DNA of 64,000 nucleotides from an uncultured Eggerthellaceae bacterium (lineage in GTDB: Bacteria > Actinomycetota > Coriobacteriia > Coriobacteriales > Eggerthellaceae): assembly GCA_947650915.1 (NCBI GenBank), contig CANSWY010000003.1, forward strand, positions 62,001 to 126,000, in the 5' to 3' direction. Position numbers and translations under genes: made by a program. Shown one piece after another: positions 18,501 through 25,747 of the stretch. Under the pieces are notes generated by a model. The model had not been told where the DNA came from and ran no database searches. It saw only the letters and a list, made by a program, of their open reading frames with translations. Numbering within the stretch: position 1 is the first letter of the stretch; every line of letters begins with the position of its first letter.

Positions 18501-19206
18501 CCCCCAGGATGCGGCCAACGCCGTGGAGGCATGCATTCCCTCCCTCCGCTATCCGGATACCGCCCATGATGTCCTGACCGGCGTCATGATCAACATCCCG
18601 CGCGGGTCGCGCACGGCCATCATCGGCCCCAGCGGTGCCGGCAAGACCACGCTCGTGCGGGCCATCGCCCACGATCTTTCTTTTGCGGTGCCGGGCGTGC
18701 GTGCTGACGGCAGCGTGGGCTTGATCGAACAGGAATCCTACCTTTTCAACAAGTCCTTGCGCGAGAACCTCCTCATCGCGAACGGCGAGGCGGATGATGC
18801 TGAGCTTGAGGAGGCGCTGCGCCGGGTGGGGCTTTCCGGTCTTTTGGAGCGGCTGCCGAAGGGGTTGGACACCGTGCTGGCGTCAGGTGGAGAAGACGTG
18901 TCTGGCGGCGAGGCCACGCGCATCGCGGTGGCTCGGGCGCTTCTGGCCGGCTTCAGCACCATCGTGTTGGATGAGCCGTTCTGTGCGTTGGATGCGGACA
19001 CGGAGGCAGAGGTGATGGCCACCATCGAAGAGGCGTTGGCGGGCAAGACGGTCATCGTGGTCACGCACCATCTGCAAGGCGTGAGCGCGTTCGATCACGT
19101 CGTCTTCGTCGAAGGCGGCCGCATCACCATGCAAGGCACCCCGAATGACCTGGCCGCCTCGGACCCCCGTTTCCGCGCCCTCCTGGAGTGCGCGGAAACC
19201 TCCTGA
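15580..19206 (+). CDS. cydDC: Fused CydD-CydC heterodimeric ABC transporter
   Basis: Exports thiols or moves heme-related cargo needed to assemble cytochrome bd; normally two subunits, here one chain of 1208 residues, as in several actinobacteria. Order: membrane domain 1 (about 10-300); ATPase 1 with Walker A GPSGAGKS (378-385), LSGGEAHR signature (about 481) and VIVLDEP Walker B (about 502); linker; membrane domain 2 (about 625-940); ATPase 2 with Walker A GPSGAGKT (about 1016), SGGEATR (about 1108) and IVLDEP (about 1127). The ATG at 15580 is chosen over an upstream open frame that overlaps the previous gene. A palindromic repeat (R2) lies in frame at 18470-18496 in the linker before ATPase 2. 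No cydAB genes are in the window. The stop codon overlaps the first R1 repeat. Confidence 0.9.
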   Translation: MDQTDLKGIPGIGRARIVSAAFALAAAALIIVQSTCLAWAVTALWGGASLGEAGGAVIGFFAAYACRLGVAALQERAAARFAENASAELRRAYLDALGSAGPELSHRLGLAACVLNATEGIASVRDYLADAVPKKASLMVVPLCLAVAICCFDVLSGIIAFICLPLIMVFMQLIGHTASDDAARRHAGFTQMSNHFLDALRGLSTLRAFGRAATYGKTVFAASEGYRRHVMRTLRTATLSSTVLDIFATCGLAAVAIMLGFRMVDGEVLFFPALAVLLLVPEFFMPIRAYARGYHATLEGASALGALERALLLADEQAALEVEYESMESELALDRAISTPGVPKLRLDGVSIAHGRHHHVLSKVGFSLAGAHLVVVTGPSGAGKSSLLDVLAGFADPSSGRIFVNGEEAETLRRPDWHARVSYIPQRPHLFNATLKENVAFYRPDATDDEVMSALREVGLGWLAEGEHGLDLMLGEGGRGLSGGEAHRIALARSLVDPARDVIVLDEPTAHVDIETELQLKKVLLRAFEGKLVIMATHNMHWVRAADMHLAVGEGMVEVRCTEAALRQEENAASAHPSERQRHAHVLPQAASDVERGEDARIAAAPELHDARAAGTRLIRSLLRTNAPLIVCAMVLAFAAALFAGGLMFTSGYMISVAASLPVTVLALHLPSIFVRIFGVGKPLLDYVQRLLSHDWILRATSALREKLFEAARRAFECARPERLSEMLATLSDDIARTQDLFIRCALPYVLALLLVVVASCAAGAFSLPFGIALFVLLAMATVGLSVAALVTDGRLKDEEAAGERALYAVLTDDVMGLRDIVLAGRGRERAQQVLKAHAMCERIRAKLGARRRARSFVCQLLAGCAILLCLIWAAAAFTPSVPTPQSLSPAAHALAGFAVQNESPCPQNWITAFAICLFPLIEFLLPATEALLDGSVMRKGADRIGSLLESAPPSFDATAANAPVAQASACDRIPQDAANAVEACIPSLRYPDTAHDVLTGVMINIPRGSRTAIIGPSGAGKTTLVRAIAHDLSFAVPGVRADGSVGLIEQESYLFNKSLRENLLIANGEADDAELEEALRRVGLSGLLERLPKGLDTVLASGGEDVSGGEATRIAVARALLAGFSTIVLDEPFCALDADTEAEVMATIEEALAGKTVIVVTHHLQGVSAFDHVVFVEGGRITMQGTPNDLAASDPRFRALLECAETS
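18470..18496. repeat. Palindromic repeat family R2, copy inside cydDC
   Basis: CGTAGCGCAGGCTTCAGCCT with a perfect 8-bp stem (CGCAGGCT at 18476-18483, AGCCTGCG at 18486-18493) and a 2-base loop. It is in frame and encodes a short VAQASACD stretch in the linker between the second membrane domain and the second ATPase domain. Its relatives lie at 38077-38146 (two copies) and 39111-39141. Confidence 0.8.
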
Positions 19207-19604
19207 TGTGCAAAAGGAACGTCCCAAATCGCACCTGCAGGATGTGCAAAAGGGACGTCCCAAATTGCACATAGGATAAGAGCATGAGGAACGGAAGATA
19301 TCTGCTATGTGCAATTTGGAACGTCCCTTTCGCACATCAGGTGACATTCTCGCACGGGGGGGGCTCGTCTCTGTTCGCAATAAGACCACGAAAGAGCGGA
19401 GAAAACGTGGCCTCTCGGCTGATGTGCAGAAGGGACGTCCTGAATCGCACCTGCAAGGTTGCCCGATGTGCAAAAGGGACGTCCCAAATTGCACATAGGA
19501 CCGTTCTTTCAGTGCTCATGCTCTTATCCTATGTGCGATTTGGAACGTCCCTTTCGCACATCAGACCATCCCCATGCGATTTGGAACATCACCTTCTGCG
19601 CATC
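19206..19604. repeat. Palindromic repeat family R1, cluster B (seven copies)
   Basis: Direct copies at 19206-19234, 19242-19276, 19422-19450 and 19466-19500; inverted copies at 19305-19338 and 19527-19562; and a degraded inverted copy at about 19572-19604. Direct-inverted pairs face each other over 28-30 bp spacers (partly alike: CTCATGCTCTTATCC), giving two potential long hairpins. The cluster fills the gap between convergent cydDC and the MGMT-like gene, and both genes' TGA stops are formed by the repeat's TGATG(T/C)GC edge. No other gene is credible in this stretch. Confidence 0.85.
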
Positions 19605-20034
19605 ACGCTTCCAGAGTGCGCAGGTGGTGGGAGAAAGGGTCGCCCAAGGAGGTGATGCGGTGCACGGGGATCAGGGGCGCGCAGGGGCAGGCGGTTGCGG
19701 CGCGGCCCACCTGACGGCGCGAATCCGGACGCCCGATGGCATCCGCGATGTCCGTGCACGTGCGCGTCTGTCCGTAGGGGATGCCCTCTGCTGCCTGCCA
19801 GACGGCCTCTTGGAATGCGCTTCCGCGCGGACGGCACGGCGCGCTGAACACCCGTCGTTTGCCAGCCAGGTATTCCAAAAGCTCGTTGGCGCAGGCGTTC
19901 GTGAGAGCGCTGGGGGAATCTTGCCCCGGCCTCTCAGATGCGCCCCAGGCAAGGCGCGTGATGGCGCCGTCCGTCTCTTCGATGAGCACCGGCCCGGCGG
20001 ACGTGGCGTAGACATGGGCATGGCAGGTGGTCAT
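19603..20034 (-). CDS. Degenerate O6-alkylguanine-DNA alkyltransferase-like protein
   Basis: A 143-residue protein with the MGMT/Ogt DNA-binding fold: SAFQEAVWQAAEGIPYGQT (72-90) and the arginine-finger region RQVGRA (107-112). The active-site motif, normally PCHR, reads PVHR (123-126), so the methyl-accepting cysteine is valine; the conserved tyrosine after the IPYGxT box is also replaced (Cys93). The C-terminus is short and lacks the usual glycine-rich YGGGLxxKxxLL element. Alkyltransferase-like (ATL) proteins also lack the cysteine but usually have tryptophan there. It may therefore bind alkylated DNA without repair, or be a decaying gene. Divergent from rpe. Confidence 0.75.
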   Translation of the reverse strand: MTTCHAHVYATSAGPVLIEETDGAITRLAWGASERPGQDSPSALTNACANELLEYLAGKRRVFSAPCRPRGSAFQEAVWQAAEGIPYGQTRTCTDIADAIGRPDSRRQVGRAATACPCAPLIPVHRITSLGDPFSHHLRTLEA

Positions 20035-20072
20035 CTTCGCCTCCGCTCCTCAAGTCCTGCGCGCTTTGACGC

Positions 20073-20078
20073 TATCAT
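20073..20078 (+). promoter_or_regulatory. Candidate -10 box before rpe
   Basis: TATCAT lies about 65 bases ahead of the rpe start in the short gap between the divergent MGMT-like gene and rpe. A -35 box is not clear. Confidence 0.35.
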
Positions 20079-20142
20079 AGAGGACATCACGCCGTCTGCT
20101 GGGTGCAGGCGGAAACTCGCAGGTGAACTGAAGGAGGGAACG

Positions 20143-20835
20143 GTGCCTGATCGTCTGTTGGTGGCTCCGTCGATTCTGTCCGCTGACTTCCGGGACCTGG
20201 GGGGTGCGGTGCGCCTCATCGAGGATGCGGGAGCGGACTGGGTGCATATAGATGTGATGGATGGCCATTTCGTGCCGAACATCACCATGGGCGTGCCGCT
20301 TTTGAAAGCGCTCCGCCCGGCCACGGATCTGGTGCTGGATGCGCATCTCATGGTATCCAATCCGCTCCGGCAGATCCCGTGGTTCTTAGATGCGGGGGCG
20401 GACGTGGTCACGTTCCATCTGGAGGCGGTGGATGACGATGAGGCGCGCACGGCCATCGCCGACATCAAGGCGGCCGGGGCGAAGGCGGGCGTGTCCGTGA
20501 AGCCGAACACCGGCCTTGAGAGGCTGGATCCCCTTTTGCCAGAAGCTGACATGGTGCTCATCATGAGCGTTGAGCCGGGCTTTTCCGGGCAATCCTTCAT
20601 CGAGGGATCGGACGCGCGCGTCTCTGAGGTGAAGCGGCGCGCCCAAGAGGCGGGCACGGAGGTGCTCGTGCAAGTGGATGGCGGCATCGGAGAGGCCACG
20701 GTGGGATGCGTGGTGGCTGCGGGGGCTGATTGCGTGGTCTGCGGCAACGCGTTCTTCAAGGCGCCTGACCCGCTCCAGGTGCCGCGTCTGCTGCGCCAGG
20801 CGGCGGAGAAGGCAGAAAAGGGGGCAGTACAGTGA
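20143..20835 (+). CDS. rpe: Ribulose-phosphate 3-epimerase
   Basis: Interconverts ribulose 5-phosphate and xylulose 5-phosphate in the pentose phosphate pathway. The 230-residue TIM barrel shows the family blocks APSILSADF, HIDVMDGHFVPNIT, DAHLMV and VEPGFSGQSF, with the metal-binding His and Asp residues in place. Translation starts at GTG 20143 after AAGGAGGGA; the frame is open far upstream but that part covers the R1 repeats and the opposite-strand gene. Its stop overlaps the start of the cysteine desulfurase gene. Confidence 0.94.
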   Translation: MPDRLLVAPSILSADFRDLGGAVRLIEDAGADWVHIDVMDGHFVPNITMGVPLLKALRPATDLVLDAHLMVSNPLRQIPWFLDAGADVVTFHLEAVDDDEARTAIADIKAAGAKAGVSVKPNTGLERLDPLLPEADMVLIMSVEPGFSGQSFIEGSDARVSEVKRRAQEAGTEVLVQVDGGIGEATVGCVVAAGADCVVCGNAFFKAPDPLQVPRLLRQAAEKAEKGAVQ

Positions 20836-22043
20836 GCGAATGCGTGGAAGAGGCTTATGTCTACTTGGACTATGCGGCCACGGCGCCCTTGGTGCCTGAA
20901 GCCTTGGAGGCCATGCAGCCACACTTTCAACCGGGACCGGCCGGCATCCTGCAGGACGCGAACCCCAATTCGCTCTCAGCGCCCGGACGGACGGCGTTCA
21001 AGGCGCTGGAGGCGGCGCGCCGCAGCTTGGCGGCATCCTTGGGCGCCAGCCGGCCGGATGAGATCATCTTCACCTCGGGTGCCACAGAGGCGGACAACGC
21101 GGCGCTTTCCGGCATCGCCCATGCGGCCTTCGCTGAACGCCTGCGCGCGCAGACCGGTTCGTTCACGCCGCAGGTCATCACCACCCAGATAGAGCACGAT
21201 GCTGTGCTCCTGCCCGCGAAGCGTCTGGAGGCGGAGGGCTTCCAGGTGGCCTATCTGAAGCCTGACCGGGACGGATTCATCAGCGTGCAGCAGCTGGAAG
21301 AGGCGCTCAGTCCGGAAACGGTGCTGGTCAGCATCCAGCTGGCGAATTCTGAAGTGGGATCTGTGCAGGCCATCCGCCAGCTGGCGGATGCGGCCCATGA
21401 GGCGGGTGCGCTCTTCCACACGGATGCGGTGCAAGGCCTGGGCAAGGTGCCTGCGAACGTGGCGGATCTGGGCGTGGACGCAGCGTCGTTCTCCGCCCAC
21501 AAGGTGGGCGGTCCCTATGGCGTGGGCGCGCTGTACCTGCGCCGTCGCACGCCCTTCGAGCCGCTCCTCCTGGGCGGCGGCCAAGAATCCGCCCGGCGCA
21601 GCGGCACGCAGAACGTCTGCGGCGCGGTGGGCTTCGCCGCCGCTGCCAGCGTGGCCACGGCGGATGTGGAGGCGGAATCCGCGCGCCTCCGGCAGATCCG
21701 GGATGCGCTGTATGCGCGCCTGTCCGCTTTCGACCCGATCCAGCCCACGGTGGCGTGCCCGGAAGGCAGCCAGGATTTCCTGCCGAACGTGGTGAACGTC
21801 CTCATCAGGGACATGGAGAGCCAGACGGCGGTGCTGCGCTTCGACGCGCTGGGATTCGCCGTGTCCGGCGGCAGCGCCTGTTCCTCCGCGTCCTTGGATG
21901 CCAGCCATGTGCTCACGGCCTGCGGCATCTCCTCTGATGAAGCGCAGACGGAGCTGCGCGTCTCCTTCGGCCGCTATACGGACATGGACCAAGCTGAAGC
22001 GTTTCTGCGCGCGGTGCCGCAGGCGCTGGATTGGAGGCGTTGA
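20832..22043 (+). CDS. Cysteine desulfurase (NifS/IscS class V aminotransferase)
   Basis: PLP enzyme that takes sulfur from cysteine for iron-sulfur clusters or thiolated tRNA. The 403-residue protein has the YLDYAATAP start, the PLP lysine at about 224 in SFSAHKVGGPYG, and the catalytic cysteine at about 350 in SGGSACSSAS. The substrate-arm loop around the cysteine (SACSSASLDASHVL) is of the IscS-like longer type. It starts with GTG overlapping the rpe stop and its own stop overlaps the next start, so the three genes are translationally coupled. No iscU is next to it. Confidence 0.9.
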   Translation: MSECVEEAYVYLDYAATAPLVPEALEAMQPHFQPGPAGILQDANPNSLSAPGRTAFKALEAARRSLAASLGASRPDEIIFTSGATEADNAALSGIAHAAFAERLRAQTGSFTPQVITTQIEHDAVLLPAKRLEAEGFQVAYLKPDRDGFISVQQLEEALSPETVLVSIQLANSEVGSVQAIRQLADAAHEAGALFHTDAVQGLGKVPANVADLGVDAASFSAHKVGGPYGVGALYLRRRTPFEPLLLGGGQESARRSGTQNVCGAVGFAAAASVATADVEAESARLRQIRDALYARLSAFDPIQPTVACPEGSQDFLPNVVNVLIRDMESQTAVLRFDALGFAVSGGSACSSASLDASHVLTACGISSDEAQTELRVSFGRYTDMDQAEAFLRAVPQALDWRR

Positions 22044-22861
22044 TGGAACTGGTCAACACCCATTGTCACACCGGCTACTGCGGGCATGCCGAAGGGTCGG
22101 TGGAGGAGTACGTGCGCGCGGCGGAGGCTGCGGGGATATCCACGTTGGCGTTCACGGATCATTTCCCCCTGACGCCCGCGTTCGATCCGGATGATTACCT
22201 CTCTGTCCCGCGTTCCAGCATGGAGGTCTATCGCCAGGACGTCATGCGCGCCCGGGAGGAGCATCCGGAGATGGAGATTCTCTTCGGCGTTGAGATGGAT
22301 TACCTGGGCCATCATGAGGACCGCACGTTCAGCCAGGCGGAATTGGATTCGTTCGATCTGGTCTTGGGGTCGGTGCACTTCGTGGACGCGTGGCCCTTCG
22401 ATGATCCGGCGCAGCGCGGGAGATGGGATGAGCCGGGTGCGCCGGACGCCATCTGGCGGCGCTATGGGGAGCTGTGGTGCGCAGCTGCTGCGGACGCCGC
22501 TCTGCGCTTCGACGTCATGTCCCACCCCGATCTGGCGAAGAAGTTCGGCTACCTGCCTTCTTTCAACCTGCAGCCGCTCTACGGGCAGATGGCGGAGGCT
22601 GCGCGGGAGGGCGGCCGCATGGTGGAGGTGAACACATCGGGTGCCTATTACGCCTGCGCGGAAGCCTTCCCGGCACCGGCGCTTTTGCATGAGTTCGCGC
22701 GGGCGGGCGTTCCCTGCACGGTGGGGACGGATGCCCATGCGCCGGAGAACGTGGCGCGGGACATCCTGGCGGGATACCGTCTCATGAAAGAGGCAGGTTA
22801 CAGATCCCTCACCGTGCCCACCTCCTCCGGAGACAGGCGTACCATCGCACTGGACATTTGA
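22043..22861 (+). CDS. PHP-domain phosphatase (histidinol-phosphatase-like)
   Basis: A 272-residue PHP phosphoesterase resembling HisJ-type histidinol phosphatases. Metal-binding histidines appear in NTHCHTGYCGHAEG (about 5-18), FTDHFPLT, GVEMDY, GSVHFVD, MSHPDL and the C-terminal VGTDAHAPENV. The ATG at 22043 overlaps the preceding stop codon. Without other his genes nearby the substrate is uncertain: histidinol phosphate is the best family-based guess. Confidence 0.82.
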   Translation: MELVNTHCHTGYCGHAEGSVEEYVRAAEAAGISTLAFTDHFPLTPAFDPDDYLSVPRSSMEVYRQDVMRAREEHPEMEILFGVEMDYLGHHEDRTFSQAELDSFDLVLGSVHFVDAWPFDDPAQRGRWDEPGAPDAIWRRYGELWCAAAADAALRFDVMSHPDLAKKFGYLPSFNLQPLYGQMAEAAREGGRMVEVNTSGAYYACAEAFPAPALLHEFARAGVPCTVGTDAHAPENVARDILAGYRLMKEAGYRSLTVPTSSGDRRTIALDI

Positions 22862-22889
22862 TATGGGCGCATGCCTTTGAGATGAGGGG

Positions 22890-23909
22890 ATGACCATGGC
22901 GAAGACGGGCAAGAAGACGAAGAAAGACAAGAAGGGCGCGAGCGGCGCGGCTGACGGAGCTGCGCGCGCGGCCCAGGAAGCGGCCGCGAAGGCTGCCGGG
23001 GTTGCCGCCAACGCTGCTGCCAGCGCGGCGGCCGCTGTCACGGAGGCCATCGTGAAGCGCGGCGCGAAGCTGCTCTCCAAGACGGATGCGCACCGCACGG
23101 TGGGAGGCTTGGAAGCGCACCTGCTGAAACTCTTCCCGGCTGGCACGGCGGAGGAGTGGGACCGCACGGGCGTGCTGGTGGGGGAGCGCGCGATGCCGCT
23201 CTCCAAGGTGGCCATCACGTTGGATCCCACGGTGCCGGCCATCGAAGAAGCGGCGCGCGCAGGGGCGGATGTGCTGCTCACGCACCATCCGGCCTACCTT
23301 TCGGCGCCCGGATCCTTCGCACCGGCCCGTTCGGTGGCGCAGAACGCTGGGGCGGGCGTGTGGGCCGCCATCAAGAGCGGCGTCGCGCTCATGTGCTTCC
23401 ATACGGCGCTGGACGTCAGCCGTCAAGCCCAAGGTGTTCTGCCGGAGCTTTTGGGACTTGAGGCCACGGGAAAGGTGCTGTCCCCGCTCCCCTCTGATCC
23501 GGCCCTCGGGTATGGGCAGGTCTGCACGGTGCCGCAGGGGGAGGTTCTTTCCCTGGCGCACCTGGCGGCACGGTGCACCTCGGTCTTCGGGCGCGCGCCG
23601 CGCGTCTGGGGGCGCATGGACGCGCAGGTGCGCACGGCGGCCACGGCCACGGGCAGCGCGTCGAACGTGGGAGGGTTGGCGCTCGCGGCGGGCATGGATT
23701 GCCTGGTCTGCGGAGAGGTGCGCTACCATGACGCGCTGGATCTGTCGCAAGCGGGGCTTTGCATCATCGAACTGGGCCATGACGTGAGCGAATTCCCGCT
23801 CACGGCGGTGCTGGCGGATGCCGTGGCAAGCTATGGCGTAGGCACTGACCGCATCGTCATCCTGGACCAGACGGCGAACTGGGCATATCCGGAGAGCATC
23901 CGTCTGTAG
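22890..23909 (+). CDS. Nif3-like dinuclear metal-centre protein
   Basis: The 339-residue protein carries the NIF3/YqfO/DUF34 fold from about residue 70, with metal-ligand motifs LLTHHPAYL (about 130), CFHTALD and the C-terminal ELGHDVSE. Some relatives act as GTP cyclohydrolase-like or regulatory proteins, but the role remains poorly defined. The first 65 residues are an unusual Lys-rich then Ala-rich low-complexity helix, absent from typical members. GATGAGGGG just before the start serves as the ribosome site; a second ATG two codons in is possible. Confidence 0.83.
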   Translation: MTMAKTGKKTKKDKKGASGAADGAARAAQEAAAKAAGVAANAAASAAAAVTEAIVKRGAKLLSKTDAHRTVGGLEAHLLKLFPAGTAEEWDRTGVLVGERAMPLSKVAITLDPTVPAIEEAARAGADVLLTHHPAYLSAPGSFAPARSVAQNAGAGVWAAIKSGVALMCFHTALDVSRQAQGVLPELLGLEATGKVLSPLPSDPALGYGQVCTVPQGEVLSLAHLAARCTSVFGRAPRVWGRMDAQVRTAATATGSASNVGGLALAAGMDCLVCGEVRYHDALDLSQAGLCIIELGHDVSEFPLTAVLADAVASYGVGTDRIVILDQTANWAYPESIRL

Positions 23910-23955
23910 AAGCCGTGCTGCGTCCGCGCGCCCTCCGCATCCGGCTCAACTGAGA

Positions 23956-23961
23956 TAGAAT
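23956..23961 (+). promoter_or_regulatory. Candidate -10 box before the zinc-ribbon coiled-coil gene
   Basis: TAGAAT, identical to the -10 boxes seen before the genes at 31,123 and 32,345, lies 36 bases before the start codon at 23997. No clear -35. Confidence 0.4.
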
Positions 23962-23996
23962 GCAGGGAGCGGACACGTTTCGGCGAAAGGCGGACC

Positions 23997-24716
23997 ATGC
24001 AGGCCACACCCTTTGACATCGAATCCTTGCTGGCTGCCCAACAGGCCGATTTCGACATCATGCACATGATGCGCAGCTTGGAAGAGCTGCCGCAGCGCGC
24101 CATCATCCTCAGCTGCCGCCAAAAGCGCGAGGCCATGCAGCAGAAGGTGGCCAAGATCGAGGCGCTGAAGAAAGAGACGGCGAAGAAGCGTTCGCGCATG
24201 AACGATGAAGATGCTTCGCTCCAGAAGAAAGAGGCGGGCGTCCAGGCGGCCATCGAAGCAGCCGGGAACGATTACCGCAACGCTGAAGCGCGCACGAAAG
24301 AGCTGGACGGCATCTTCCGCCGCCGCACCGCCTTGGCTGAAGAGATGGCCCAGCTGGATGCTGAACTGGCGAAGATCGGCCAGCTGGAGGATCAAGCCGC
24401 TGCTGCTTTGGCTGAGGTGGACGCCCAGGAGGCGGCGGCCACGGAATCCTTCAAACAAGAGGGCGGGCGTTTGAAAGCGGGCATCGCTGATGCCGAACGG
24501 CGCCGAGAAGAACGTCTGGGCGCGGTCACGGCGGAATTGGCGGATGCCTACCGCACCACTTCGAAGCATATGGGCACGGTGGTCATCGGCCGTTTGGAAG
24601 AGGGAAGATGCGGGGTCTGCCGCGCCGGAATAGATCCAGGCCGTCAGATAGAGCTGCGCTCCCAAGCGCCGGTCACGTTCTGCCCCATTTGCAAGCGTCT
24701 GCTGATCGTGGAGTGA
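23997..24716 (+). CDS. Coiled-coil protein with C-terminal C4 zinc ribbon
   Basis: A 239-residue protein, mostly a long coiled coil (about 25-190, rich in Lys, Glu, Ala and Gln) ending in a zinc ribbon with two cysteine pairs, CGVC and CPIC. This is the CT398-like / zf-RING_7 architecture, found in most bacteria and often next to Nif3-like genes, as here (88 bases between). Its role is not established; in chlamydia CT398 has been tied to secretion and sigma-54, which need not apply here. Confidence 0.82.
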   Translation: MQATPFDIESLLAAQQADFDIMHMMRSLEELPQRAIILSCRQKREAMQQKVAKIEALKKETAKKRSRMNDEDASLQKKEAGVQAAIEAAGNDYRNAEARTKELDGIFRRRTALAEEMAQLDAELAKIGQLEDQAAAALAEVDAQEAAATESFKQEGGRLKAGIADAERRREERLGAVTAELADAYRTTSKHMGTVVIGRLEEGRCGVCRAGIDPGRQIELRSQAPVTFCPICKRLLIVE

Positions 24717-24800
24717 TCCGCTCTCAACAATGCGCGGAAGCCGCAAAAGCGCCCGCCTGAGCGTGCAAAAACCACTCACCCGGAATGTGCAGAAGGGGCT

Positions 24801-24954
24801 GCCTGAGCGTACAGAAAGGGCTGTCCGGAATGTGCAGAAGGGACGTCCCAAATTGCACATAGGAATAGTCTGACTTCTATGCAGTCACTTCCTCTATGTG
24901 CGATTTGGAACGTCCCTTCTGCACATTCCGGACAGCCCTTTCTGTACGCTCAGG
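24801..24954. repeat. R1 repeat cluster C, long inverted repeat
   Basis: Two R1 cores face each other (24829-24863 and about 24893-24927), and similarity extends outward through CGGACAGCCC-type and GCCTGAGCGTAC sequence to give near-perfect arms of about 60 bp (24801-24863 versus 24893-24954) around a 29-bp loop. Further relatives of the half-unit GTGCAGAAGGGGCTG lie upstream at about 24760-24800. The cluster sits between the convergent zinc-ribbon gene and marR-like gene. Confidence 0.85.
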
Positions 24955-24988
24955 CAGGCGGACAGCGGGAGGTCCCGCTGTCCGCCTG
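24955..24988. terminator. 16-bp perfect hairpin between convergent genes
   Basis: CAGGCGGACAGCGGGA at 24955-24970 pairs perfectly with 24973-24988 across a GG loop. It lies 17 bases beyond the stop of the minus-strand MarR-like gene and abuts the R1 long inverted repeat. There is no T tract on either strand, so termination is only inferred from position. Confidence 0.5.
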
Positions 24989-25004
24989 ATGGGGCCGATG
25001 AGCG

Positions 25005-25565
25005 CTACTTGATGACGATGACGGCCTTCGCACCGTGGCCGTGGCGGCGTCCGTGTCCGCAGCAGCCTTTGCGGCCGCCTTCGCGCTTCTGCTTGCGGCA
25101 GCCTTTGCCGCCCTTGCACTCCTTGATCTGGGAGTAATCCACGCCCAGCTCTTCGCAGGTCTTGCATATCTTCTCCGTGATGTTCTGCAGCTGCTGGCGC
25201 TCTTCGGCGCTCAGCGCTTCCAAGATGGCGTCCGCTGCGCGGTCCTCCGCCTTCATGCGCTTCTGGATGACCTGCTTGCCTTTGTCCGTGAGGGATACCA
25301 GGAACTTGTATTCGGGGTCTTGGATGGTCACATAGCCGTTGCGCTCCGCCTTTTCGGCCACGTGGCGCACGTCCTTGCCTCTCCAGCCCAGCACGCGCTC
25401 CAGCTTCTCCTTGCAGACGGTGCTGTCCTCAGAGAACTTGTAGACCACCTTGATGAGCGCGCCTTGTCCCTTCTTGAAGCTGCGGGGGCCAAGGTCCCGC
25501 ATGCCCAGCTTCGCGTAGTTCGCAGCGTGTTTGAGGTCGTGGATGAGCTTCGATGAATCTGCCAT
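25005..25565 (-). CDS. MarR-like winged-helix regulator with Cys/His-rich tail
   Basis: A 186-residue protein. Residues about 20-110 look like a MarR-type winged helix (helices plus a WRGKDVRHVAEKAERNGYV recognition segment and a wing near DPEYKFLVSLTDKGK). The last 45 residues are rich in cysteine, histidine, lysine and glycine (CKTC, ECKGGKGC, GCCGHGRRHGHG), a composition expected to bind metal. This suggests a metal- or redox-sensing regulator, but no target operator was identified. The ATG at 25565 follows AGAAGG; upstream in-frame codons have no ribosome site. Confidence 0.68.
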   Translation of the reverse strand: MADSSKLIHDLKHAANYAKLGMRDLGPRSFKKGQGALIKVVYKFSEDSTVCKEKLERVLGWRGKDVRHVAEKAERNGYVTIQDPEYKFLVSLTDKGKQVIQKRMKAEDRAADAILEALSAEERQQLQNITEKICKTCEELGVDYSQIKECKGGKGCRKQKREGGRKGCCGHGRRHGHGAKAVIVIK

Positions 25566-25693
25566 GGGATGTGCCTTCTTTCTTGAGGGGTGTTCGTCTT
25601 TCCGGATGTGGATTCTAGGGGCTGCGCGCGAATGCAGGCGCAAGGTCTGGCGGAGATGGAACCGAAACGTGAACGGGATGATGCGCAGGCGCA

Positions 25694-25717
25694 AGAAAAG
25701 AGGCCCCGCAGGGCCTC
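25694..25717 (-). terminator. Intrinsic terminator of rpmB
   Basis: On the minus strand a 7-bp stem (GAGGCCC with GGGCCTC, loop TGCG) is followed by TTTTCT, 31 bases after the rpmB stop. Confidence 0.8.
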
Positions 25718-25747
25718 CGTGAAGATGCTGTGCTCAGCAAGGAAGGG

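Noticed and set aside
19206-19604. Repeat cluster considered as a CRISPR array
   Set aside because: Units are palindromic, occur in both orientations, vary in sequence and have uneven gaps, and no cas gene is nearby.
19459-20142. N-terminal extension of Rpe
   Set aside because: It covers the repeats and the opposite-strand MGMT-like gene; GTG 20143 has AAGGAGG and the family start.
24955-24988. Hairpin called as a firm terminator
   Set aside because: Perfect stem but no T tract on either strand; kept only as a tentative terminator.
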